The notes under the pieces: model-generated
Seen by the model: the letters and a program-made list of their open reading frames with translations, nothing else
Databases searched by the model: none
Told to the model about the DNA's origin: nothing
Translations under genes and position numbers: made by a program
Shown here: positions 1-6,945 of the stretch, piece by piece
Layout of the letters: every line of letters starts with the position of its first letter
Position numbering within the stretch: the first letter of the stretch is position 1
Origin: UBA4656 sp002405525
GTDB taxonomy: Bacteria > Pseudomonadota > Gammaproteobacteria > Xanthomonadales > Ahniellaceae
Reading direction: 5' to 3'
Length of the DNA: 64,000 nt
NCBI GenBank assembly: GCA_036723735.1
Contig: DAIMGT010000012.1
Location: 1-64,000, forward strand

Positions 1-2
1 GG

Positions 3-431
3 ACTCACACAAATCCGGGAAACTCGGGTCCAGGAGATCTGGGGGGCAAGACACTTCTTCTTGATCAGATCGCTGTCGACACACTCTCAACCCCCGCCGC
101 GACTGACGACCCGATTTCTACCTTCACCGACTCGCTTGAGTTCATGGTGGTGGCTATCGTCTTGGCTCCAATCGCAGAAGAGGTCTGGTTCCGCCGTTTC
201 TGGCTTGAACGGTTCGCCAAACATGACAGCGCTACCGTTGGCGCAATCTTCGTCACCGGCATGTTTTGCGCATTGCACGTTCCGGGCTCCGAGCACCCGA
301 TTGCCTCGATCGTATGTTCAGCCGCGTTGTCATTACTGTGCTGCATCGCGTACCTGCGGTCGCGTTCTGTCGTAGCGCCGCTCATGCTTCACTCTGCCTA
401 TAATGCAACCATATTGATCAGCCAGAGCTAG
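3..431 (+). CDS. CPBP (CAAX-type) intramembrane protease, C-terminal part
   Basis: The reading frame is open from the left edge of the window, so the N-terminus is missing. The visible 142 codons end in a TAG. They contain the CPBP/Abi family signatures: EEVWFRR (the E-E-x-x-x-R type motif), then FCALHVPG (a histidine in a hydrophobic stretch) and, near the end, HSAYNA (the H-x-x-x-N/D-type motif). These residues form the glutamate/histidine active site of membrane metalloproteases that cleave prenylated or signal-like substrates. Hydrophobic segments flank the motifs. GC content is about 55% by eye, against about 70% in the following genes, which hints at a transferred or accessory gene. The substrate cannot be told from the sequence. 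Confidence 0.75.
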   Translation, partial: THTNPGNSGPGDLGGKTLLLDQIAVDTLSTPAATDDPISTFTDSLEFMVVAIVLAPIAEEVWFRRFWLERFAKHDSATVGAIFVTGMFCALHVPGSEHPIASIVCSAALSLLCCIAYLRSRSVVAPLMLHSAYNATILISQS

Positions 432-622
432 CAGTCGTCACTTCAAGCACGCGTTCGCTGCTGCCCCGCCGTCGGCCGTCATGAGACTCTTTGCGAGGCA
501 CTCGCGACATGTGCTTGCGCGCTCATGGTTAATCAGCAACCATGCGTGTTGACCGGCCAAGGCCGATCTTCAGTGGCTGAAGCGACCCTGCTGGCCGGAG
601 AGGCGCTTGCGAACGCCGCGCG

Positions 623-651
623 CTGACGAGGCGCGCTGCATCCGCTATCCT
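623..651 (+). promoter_or_regulatory. Probable rnt promoter giving a leaderless transcript
   Basis: A -10 box TATCCT lies at 646-651. A -35-like CTGACG lies at 623-628, 17 bases upstream. The ATG chosen for rnt is at 658, only 6 bases after the -10 box, which is where transcription would be expected to start. The mRNA would then begin at or next to the start codon, and no Shine-Dalgarno sequence precedes it. The same TATCCT hexamer is seen at the tRNA-Leu, rpsB and cyclophilin genes here, which supports its use by the housekeeping sigma factor. Confidence 0.5.
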
Positions 652-657
652 GCGCGC

Positions 658-1314
658 ATGAGCGCGTCCTCCAACGCGCCGCGGATGGCCGATCGCTTCC
701 GCGGCTTCCTGCCCGTGGTCGTGGACGTCGAAACCGGCGGTTTCGACGCCGAGCGCGACGCCCTGCTCGAGATCTGCGCGGTACCGATCCTGATGGACGG
801 CGACGGCCGCGTGGTGCCGTCCGAGCCGGTGTCGACCCACGTGGTGCCCTTCCCCGGCGCCAACATCGACCCGCGCGCGCTGGAGATCACCGGCATCGAC
901 CCCACCCACCCGTTCCGCGACGCGCGCGACGAGAAGGAGGCGCTGGACCGCATCTTCCAGCCGATCCGCAAGCGGGTGCGCGACCTCGACTGCCAGCGCG
1001 CGATCCTGGTCGGCCACAACGCGGCGTTCGACCTCGGGTTCCTCAACGCCGCAATCCGGCGCACCGGGCACAAGCGCAGTCCGTTCCATCCGTTCAGCGC
1101 CTTCGACACCGTCTCGCTGGCCGGGCTGGCGTTCGGCCAGACGGTGCTGTCGCGGGCGGTGCAGGCCGCGGGCCTCGACTGGAACGCGAGCGAGGCGCAT
1201 TCGGCGGTCTACGACGCCGAGCGCACGGCGCAGCTGTTCTGCCGCATCGTCAATCAGTGGAAGGCGATGAGCGCGGCCTGGAGCGGCAGCACGGCGCTGC
1301 CGCTGTCGGCCTGA
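658..1314 (+). CDS. rnt: Ribonuclease T
   Basis: A 218-residue DEDD-family 3'-5' exoribonuclease that trims the CCA end of tRNA and matures 5S and other stable RNAs. Motif Exo I is VVDVETGG, with Asp23 and Glu25 as metal ligands. Exo II lies in LVGHNAAFDLGFLN. Exo III is HSAVYDAERTAQLF, with the catalytic His and final Asp (DEDDh type). Length matches RNase T of gammaproteobacteria (about 215 residues). The frame is open further upstream to 607, but the ATG at 658 gives the normal N-terminus and sits just after a good -10 box, suggesting a leaderless mRNA. A small zinc ribbon gene starts 11 bases after the stop. Confidence 0.93.
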   Translation: MSASSNAPRMADRFRGFLPVVVDVETGGFDAERDALLEICAVPILMDGDGRVVPSEPVSTHVVPFPGANIDPRALEITGIDPTHPFRDARDEKEALDRIFQPIRKRVRDLDCQRAILVGHNAAFDLGFLNAAIRRTGHKRSPFHPFSAFDTVSLAGLAFGQTVLSRAVQAAGLDWNASEAHSAVYDAERTAQLFCRIVNQWKAMSAAWSGSTALPLSA

Positions 1315-1325
1315 GGCGCACCGCC

Positions 1326-1604
1326 GTGCCGATCCACGAGTACGTCTCGATCGGCCCGTGCATGGGCGCCTGCGGCGGCCGCTTCGAATGCCTGCAGTCG
1401 CTCCATGCCCCGGCACTGGCGCAGTGCCCCGAATGCGGCGCGCTCTGCCATCGCGTGGTCTCTGCCGCCAGCGTGGTCGCTGGCGGCGCGCACCGGATGA
1501 AGGAATCCTACCTCGGCCGCCACGGTTTCACGCAGTACCGCAAGGTCGGCAAGGGCAAGTACGAACGCACCGTCGGCCAGGGCCCCGACACGATCGAGGG
1601 CTGA
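1326..1604 (+). CDS. FmdB-like zinc ribbon protein
   Basis: A 92-residue protein starting at GTG 1326 with MPIHEYVSIG. It then has GPCMGACGGRFECLQ, a hydrophobic link and CPECG. The MPI-x-EY opening and a final C-P-x-C-G are typical of the FmdB family of small zinc ribbon proteins, whose function is largely unknown. The first half of the ribbon is irregular: Cys residues lie at C-x3-C-x5-C instead of a plain C-x2-C. The rest, including SYLGRHGFTQYRKVGKGKYER, is basic. The start was chosen on the MPI-x-EY match; the frame is open upstream but that part overlaps rnt. Probably co-transcribed with rnt. Confidence 0.7.
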   Translation: MPIHEYVSIGPCMGACGGRFECLQSLHAPALAQCPECGALCHRVVSAASVVAGGAHRMKESYLGRHGFTQYRKVGKGKYERTVGQGPDTIEG

Positions 1605-1662
1605 GCGGCGTCCGCGCCGCCCGCGGCGGTGCACCCACCCACCGCAACACCGGAGTCTCCGC

Positions 1663-3840
1663 ATGCCCCGTCTTCCGCTCGTCCTCGCCCTCGGCCTGAT
1701 GCTGGCCGGCTGCCAGGAACCCGAGGCCCCGCCGGCCGTCTCGCAGGCCGATGCCAATGCCGCGCGGCGCGCCTTCGACTATCCGGCGGCGAAGATGGTC
1801 GACCAGTACGACGACCATTTCGAGCAGCGCATCTTCGACCCCTACCGCTGGATGGAGGACCTCGACAGCCCCGAACTGGCGCGGTGGGTGGCCGGGCAGA
1901 ACGCGCTGTTGCAGGACTACCTCGCCGACGTGCCGGGCCGCGAACGAATCAAGGCGCGACTGACCGAGCTGTGGAACTACGAACGCTACGGCGTGCCGCA
2001 GGTGCGCGGCGGGCGCTACTTCTACACCCGCAACGACGGCCTGCAGAACCAGGCCCCGGTGTACTGGCAGGCCGCGCTCGATGGCGAGCCGAAGCTGCTG
2101 CTCGACCCCAACACACTGTCGGGCGACGGCACCGTGTCGCTGGCCGACTGGCAGGCCAGCGACGACGGCATGCGGCTGGCCTACGCGCTGTCCGACGGCG
2201 GCAGCGACTGGCGCACGATCAAGGTGCGCGACGTCGACAGCGGTGAGGACCTCGGCGACGAGATCCGCTGGGCCAAGTTCACCTCGATCGCATGGCTGCG
2301 CGACGGCAGCGGCTTCTACTACAGCCGTTACGACGCGCCGCAAGGCGAGAACGAACTCAAGGCGGTCAACAAGTTCCAGAAGTTGTTCTTCCACCGCATC
2401 GGCACGTCGCAGGACCAGGACGTGCTGGTCTACGAGCGCGCCGACCAGCCAGACTGGGGCTTCCAGGCCGAGGTATCGGACGACGGCCAGTACCTAGTTG
2501 TTTCGGTCAGCAAGGGCACGGACGAGCGCAACCTGCTGTTCGTGAAGGACCTTCGGCAGCCGGACGCGGCGGTGCGCGAGGTCGTGTCAGACTTCACTGC
2601 CGCCTACGATTTCATCGGTGCCGCCGACGGCAAGCTGTACGTGCGCACCGACGATGGCGCAGAGCGCTATCGCATCGTGGCCATCGATCCGACGAAGCCT
2701 GCGAAGACCGACTGGCGCGAGGTCGTGCCCGAGGCCGCGGCCACCCTGGTTTCGGCCAACGTGGTCGGCGGGCAGATCGTCGCCAACCGCCTGCGCGACG
2801 CCGCGAGCGAGGTCTCCGCCTACGACCTCAAGGGCAAGCGTCTGCGCACCATCGACATGCCCGGCATCGGCACCGCGACCGGCTTCGGCGGCAGCGCCAC
2901 GGCGACCGAGTCCTTCTTCGCTTTCGCGTCCTTCACCGCGCCGGGCAGCATCCTGCGCTACGAGCCGAAGTCCGGCCGCGTCAGCGCGTTTCGCGAGCCC
3001 AAGGTCCCCTTCGACCGCGGCGCCTTCGAGACGCGGCAGGTGTTCTACCCGTCCAAGGACGGCACGAAGATCCCGATGTTCATCACTGCCCGGCGCGGCG
3101 TGGCGCTCGACGGGAACAACCCGACCCTGCTCTACGGCTATGGCGGCTTCAACATCCCGGTGACGCCCGCCTTCAGCGCCAACACCATCGCCTGGCTGGA
3201 GATGGGCGGCGTTTACGCGTCGGCCAACCTGCGCGGCGGCGGCGAGTACGGCCGCGCCTGGCACGAGGCGGGCATGAAGACGCGCAAGCAGAACGTGTTC
3301 GACGACTTCGCCGCCGCGGCCGAGTACCTGATCGCGCAGCAATGGACCCAGCCGAAGCGGCTGGCGATCAGCGGCCGCAGCAACGGCGGCCTGCTGGTCG
3401 GCGCGACCATGCTGCAGCGGCCGGAGCTGTTCGGTGCCGCGCTGCCCGCAGTGGGCGTGCTCGACATGCTGCGCTTCCGCGAGTTCACGATCGGCTGGGC
3501 TTGGGAATCCGACTACGGCACGGTCAAGGACCCGACGGAGTTCAAGGCCCTGCTCGCCTACTCGCCGCTGCACAACATCCGGCCCAACGTCGAGTACCCG
3601 GCGACCCTGGTGACGACGGCCGACCGCGACGACCGCGTGTTCCCCGCCCACTCGTTCAAGTTTGCCGCCGCGCTGCAGGCGGCCTACAAGGGGGATCGGC
3701 CAATGATGATCCGCGTCGAGACGCGCGCCGGCCATGGCGCGGGCAAGCCGACTGCCAAGATCATCGAGGAGCGCGCCGACGAGTACGCCTTCCTGGTCAA
3801 GACGCTGGGCATCGAGATGCCGCCTGCCGCGGCCCCATGA
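1663..3840 (+). CDS. Prolyl oligopeptidase (S9A), predicted lipoprotein
   Basis: A 725-residue serine peptidase with an N-terminal beta-propeller and a C-terminal alpha/beta hydrolase domain. The catalytic triad is visible: Ser573 in GRSNGG, Asp656 in TADRDDRV and His691 in RAGHGAG. The N-terminus is a lipoprotein signal, with lipobox LAGC and lipidation at Cys17; Gln18 at +2 favours the outer membrane. The family cleaves after proline in short peptides. Export is usual for xanthomonad and Flavobacterium-like members, unlike the cytosolic animal enzyme. Length fits (about 700). It probably serves peptide use in the periplasm or at the cell surface. Confidence 0.92.
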   Translation: MPRLPLVLALGLMLAGCQEPEAPPAVSQADANAARRAFDYPAAKMVDQYDDHFEQRIFDPYRWMEDLDSPELARWVAGQNALLQDYLADVPGRERIKARLTELWNYERYGVPQVRGGRYFYTRNDGLQNQAPVYWQAALDGEPKLLLDPNTLSGDGTVSLADWQASDDGMRLAYALSDGGSDWRTIKVRDVDSGEDLGDEIRWAKFTSIAWLRDGSGFYYSRYDAPQGENELKAVNKFQKLFFHRIGTSQDQDVLVYERADQPDWGFQAEVSDDGQYLVVSVSKGTDERNLLFVKDLRQPDAAVREVVSDFTAAYDFIGAADGKLYVRTDDGAERYRIVAIDPTKPAKTDWREVVPEAAATLVSANVVGGQIVANRLRDAASEVSAYDLKGKRLRTIDMPGIGTATGFGGSATATESFFAFASFTAPGSILRYEPKSGRVSAFREPKVPFDRGAFETRQVFYPSKDGTKIPMFITARRGVALDGNNPTLLYGYGGFNIPVTPAFSANTIAWLEMGGVYASANLRGGGEYGRAWHEAGMKTRKQNVFDDFAAAAEYLIAQQWTQPKRLAISGRSNGGLLVGATMLQRPELFGAALPAVGVLDMLRFREFTIGWAWESDYGTVKDPTEFKALLAYSPLHNIRPNVEYPATLVTTADRDDRVFPAHSFKFAAALQAAYKGDRPMMIRVETRAGHGAGKPTAKIIEERADEYAFLVKTLGIEMPPAAAP

Positions 3841-3901
3841 TCCTTCCGCCGGCGCGCGGAGCGCCCTCGCGCCGGCCTATCCGACGCACAAGGAGCGCGC
3901 C

Positions 3902-4867
3902 ATGATCCACGACGACATCCTCGGCACCATCGGCCGCACGCCTGTCGTGCGCATCAACCGGCTCGCCCCGCCGGGCGTCGAAATGTACGTCAAGCTCGAG
4001 GCCTTCAACCCGATGTCCTCGGTGAAGGACCGCCTCGCGCTCGGAATCATCCTCGACGCCGAGGCGCGCGGCACGCTCAAGCCCGGCCAGATGGTGGTCG
4101 AGGCGACCTCGGGCAACACCGGCATCGCGCTGGCGATGGTGTGCGCGGCGAAAGGCTATCCCTTCGTGTCATTCATGGTGGAGACCTTTTCGATCGAGCG
4201 GCGCAAGATCATGCGCGCGCTGGGCGCGAAGGTGATCCTCACCCCGGCCGCCGAGCGCGGCACCGGGATGGTGGCGCGCGCCGAGGCGTTCGCGGACACG
4301 CACGGCGCTTTCCTCGCCCGGCAGTTCGACAACCCCGCCAACCCGGCCTTCCACCGCAGCACGACCGGCCCCGAGGTGCTGCAGGACTTCGCCGGCCGAA
4401 GGCTGGACTGGTTCGTCGCCGGCTGGGGCACGGGTGGCACCATGACCGGTGCGGGTCAGATGATCAAGCTCGCGCGGCCCGAGGTGCGGGTGGTGACCAC
4501 CGAGCCCACCGGTGCGGCGCTGCTGGCCGGCAAGGAATGGACGCCGCACAAGATCCAGGGCTGGACGCCGAACTTCATCCCGAACGTGCTCGACCGCACG
4601 GTGTTCGACCTCGACATTCCGGTCAACGACGAGGAGTCGCGCGACACCGCGCGCGCGCTGGCGCAGCAGGAGGGCATCTTCTGCGGCATCTCGTCGGGCG
4701 GCGCCTTCGCCGCGGCGCTGCACCTCGCGCGCGACCACGCCGAGCCGGGCGACGTGATCCTCACCGTGCTGCCCGACACCGGCGAGCGCTACCTCAGCAC
4801 CTTCCTGTTCGAGGGCGTGCCGGAAGGATCGGACGACGCATGGCTCGCCTCGCTGCGGGGAGACTGA
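3902..4867 (+). CDS. cysK: Cysteine synthase (O-acetylserine sulfhydrylase)
   Basis: A 321-residue PLP enzyme making cysteine from O-acetylserine and sulfide. The PLP lysine is Lys42 in SSVKDRLA. The substrate loop is TSGNTG and the phosphate-binding loop GTGGT. The C-terminal SSGGAFAAAL binds the pyridine ring. The ATG at 3902 is preceded by AAGGAG, 6 bases upstream, and gives the family's usual N-terminus (DDILGTIGRTPVVRINRL). A CysM-type isozyme or a cystathionine beta-synthase-like catalytic domain is possible; CysK is favoured by the N-terminal sequence. Confidence 0.9.
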   Translation: MIHDDILGTIGRTPVVRINRLAPPGVEMYVKLEAFNPMSSVKDRLALGIILDAEARGTLKPGQMVVEATSGNTGIALAMVCAAKGYPFVSFMVETFSIERRKIMRALGAKVILTPAAERGTGMVARAEAFADTHGAFLARQFDNPANPAFHRSTTGPEVLQDFAGRRLDWFVAGWGTGGTMTGAGQMIKLARPEVRVVTTEPTGAALLAGKEWTPHKIQGWTPNFIPNVLDRTVFDLDIPVNDEESRDTARALAQQEGIFCGISSGGAFAAALHLARDHAEPGDVILTVLPDTGERYLSTFLFEGVPEGSDDAWLASLRGD

Positions 4868-4905
4868 GGGCCGGGTTCACGAACCCCTGACGCGGTCGTA
4901 AAGCC

Positions 4906-5943
4906 ATGGTCACGCGGACTCGGCATCGTGTGACGATGGTTCCCGCTGCATTGCGCTCCATCATCCTGCTCGCGGCCGTCGCCGCGGAGTCCCCGGCTGC
5001 CGCGCAGCCGGCCAGCGACCCGGTCGCACGCGGTGCCCAGGTCTACCGCGAGGTCTGCATGCGCTGCCATGCAGCCGATCCCATGCGCGACCGCCCGGCC
5101 AGCGCCGCGCGACGCGAGAACGGCGTGCTGACCGCGATCGAAACCCAGGGTCCGATGCGCTGGATCCGCAACCTGCTCTCCGACGCCGACATCGCTGCAG
5201 TGCAGGCCTGGCTGGACTTCGTGGTGCTCCCGGCCACGGCGATCCGCCCGCAGACCGGTGTTTGGTGGAACCCGGTCGAGCCGGGCCGTGGCTACGTTTT
5301 CGAGTACGGGCACGGCTTCGCGGTCTTGTGGGCCTTCTACTTCGGCGACGACGGCCGCCCCGACTGGGCGACCACCGCGGTCCGCTACGACGGGTCCATC
5401 CCGCGCGTGGAGGGCGCGCTCGCCCAGTTCCGCGACGGCCAGTCGCTGCTCGCCCCATGGCGCGAGGCACAGCCGGCGCCGTCGCCCGGCTCAGTGTCGG
5501 TGCGGCTCGATGCGCCGGCGCAGGCGACCCTGGTGTGGCCCGGCGGCAGCGTGCCCATCGTGCGCGCGCTGCTCAACCCCGGCGCCAGCCCGCAGGTCCC
5601 GGACAGCGGCTACCCGGAGCCCGGGATCTGGTGGAACCCGGCCGAGCCGGGGCGCGGCTTCGCGATCGACGTCCAGGGCACGCAACTTCTGCTCGTCGCC
5701 TACCTCTACGACGAGGACGGGCGCGCGGTCTGGCTGACCACCAACGGAACGATGCCGACGCGATTCCGCTTCGAGGGCGACTGGTTCCGCTTCGCCGATG
5801 GCCAGACGCTGCGCGGCGCATTCCTTCCCGCGCGGCGCATCGAGCCGCCGGTCGCCCGGATCGCGATCGACTTCGACTCGCCGCGCGCGGGCACCCTCAC
5901 CCTGCCGAACGGTCGGCGTTTTCCGATCGTTCGGTACTTCTGA
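4906..5943 (+). CDS. Secreted cytochrome c-like protein with duplicated WWNP modules
   Basis: A 345-residue predicted secreted protein. A short hydrophobic signal peptide ends near AAAQPA; ATG 4936 (MVPAALRS) is an equally good start. A c-type heme site CMRCH follows at residues 51-55. The rest holds two copies of one module: GVWWNPVEPGRGYVFEY (about residue 120) and GIWWNPAEPGRGFAIDV (about 235). Each is followed by a hydrophobic strand and a D-G-R-x-x-W motif. Such GxWWNP modules recur in secreted proteins of Xanthomonadales and myxobacteria, with unknown function. The heme domain is short and the axial Met is not certain. The 3' end overlaps the convergent gene by 47 bases. Confidence 0.6.
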   Translation: MVTRTRHRVTMVPAALRSIILLAAVAAESPAAAQPASDPVARGAQVYREVCMRCHAADPMRDRPASAARRENGVLTAIETQGPMRWIRNLLSDADIAAVQAWLDFVVLPATAIRPQTGVWWNPVEPGRGYVFEYGHGFAVLWAFYFGDDGRPDWATTAVRYDGSIPRVEGALAQFRDGQSLLAPWREAQPAPSPGSVSVRLDAPAQATLVWPGGSVPIVRALLNPGASPQVPDSGYPEPGIWWNPAEPGRGFAIDVQGTQLLLVAYLYDEDGRAVWLTTNGTMPTRFRFEGDWFRFADGQTLRGAFLPARRIEPPVARIAIDFDSPRAGTLTLPNGRRFPIVRYF

Positions 5944-6199
5944 TGCGATTCACCGCTCCCGCGCGGCGCGCGCGCCACAGCCCCCACAGGCTGATCCCGA
6001 TCCACGCCACCTGGATCACGAACGAGGAAAGGTTGAAGGCGTGGGTCAGGGAAACCAGGATCGCCGACGAGCCGGCGACGTTGAGCCAGGAGTAGGCCGG
6101 CGCGTTGCTCGACATCCGGCCTGACTGCAGCAGGCAATAGGCGATCAGCACCAGGGAGACGCCCAGCATGCCGACGGAGTCCGACCAGTGCGCGCTCAT
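5897..6199 (-). CDS. Small membrane protein (CBU_0592-like)
   Basis: A 100-residue protein with three predicted membrane segments (around VGMLGVSLVLIAYCLL, SSAILVSLTHAFNL and FVIQVAWIGISLWGLW). The pattern SxxAYxWLNxxGS resembles the CBU_0592 family of small uncharacterised inner-membrane proteins. The ATG at 6199 overlaps the stop of rlmB in an ATGA junction, so it is translated with rlmB. The tail after the last membrane segment is basic and runs into the convergent cytochrome-like gene. Function unknown. Confidence 0.6.
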   Translation of the reverse strand: MSAHWSDSVGMLGVSLVLIAYCLLQSGRMSSNAPAYSWLNVAGSSAILVSLTHAFNLSSFVIQVAWIGISLWGLWRARRAGAVNRIRSTERSENADRSAG

Positions 6200-6945
6200 G
6201 CGGCCCCGCGCTGACGCAGCACCTCGAACAGCGCGATGCCGGTGGCGACCGAGACATTGAGGCTCTCGACGGCGCCGCGCATCGGGATGCGCGCCAGGAA
6301 ATCGCACAGGTCGCGCGTCAGTCGGCGCAGGCCGTCGCTCTCGCCGCCGACCGCGATCGCCACCGGCCCCTTGAGGTCCACCGCATAGAGCGCGGTGTCA
6401 CCCTCGCCCGCCAGGCCGGTGATCCACACACCGGCCTTCTTGAGCGTCTCGATCGCGCGGGCGAGATTGGTCACCCGCACGATCGGGACGCGATCGGCCG
6501 CGCCGGCGGACGCGGTGCGCACGGTCGGCGTGATGCCGACCGCCTTGTCCTTGGGCAGCACCACCGCGGTGACTCCGGCGGCCTCCGCGCTGCGCAGGCA
6601 GGCGCCGAGATTGTGCGGGTCCTGGACGCCGTCGAGCACCAGCACCAGGGCCTCGCGGCCGGCGGCCTCGACCAGCCGGCCGAGGTCGTGCTCTCCCAGT
6701 TCCGCCGGCGGCGTCCAGCGTGCGATCACACCCTGATGGCGCATGCCGCCGGTGGCCTTGTCGAGGAACTCGCGCGGGCGCGCGTGCACGGCCACGCCGG
6801 CCTCGCGCGCGGCGTCCGAAAGATCCTTCACGCGCCGGTTGTGCGCGCCCTGCTCGACCAGCACCTCGACCAGCGCCGAGGCGTCGTGACGCAGGGCGGC
6901 CTCAACGGCATTGATGCCGACCAGCAGGTCCGAGCCCTTCACCAA
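6196..6945 (-). CDS. rlmB: 23S rRNA (Gm2251) 2'-O-methyltransferase
   Basis: A 249-residue SPOUT (TrmH-family) methyltransferase that modifies G2251 in the peptidyltransferase loop of 23S rRNA. Residues 109-118 (DPHNLGACLR) are motif 1, GGESDGLRR near 200 is motif 2, and SLNVSVATGI at 228-237 is motif 3, forming the knot that binds SAM. An N-terminal L30e-like RNA-binding domain (LLVGINAVEAAL) is present. The start is TTG 6945 or GTG 6942; both sit at the end of rnr, so the two are translationally coupled. The rnr-rlmB pairing is the same as in E. coli. Confidence 0.92.
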   Translation of the reverse strand: MVKGSDLLVGINAVEAALRHDASALVEVLVEQGAHNRRVKDLSDAAREAGVAVHARPREFLDKATGGMRHQGVIARWTPPAELGEHDLGRLVEAAGREALVLVLDGVQDPHNLGACLRSAEAAGVTAVVLPKDKAVGITPTVRTASAGAADRVPIVRVTNLARAIETLKKAGVWITGLAGEGDTALYAVDLKGPVAIAVGGESDGLRRLTRDLCDFLARIPMRGAVESLNVSVATGIALFEVLRQRGAA

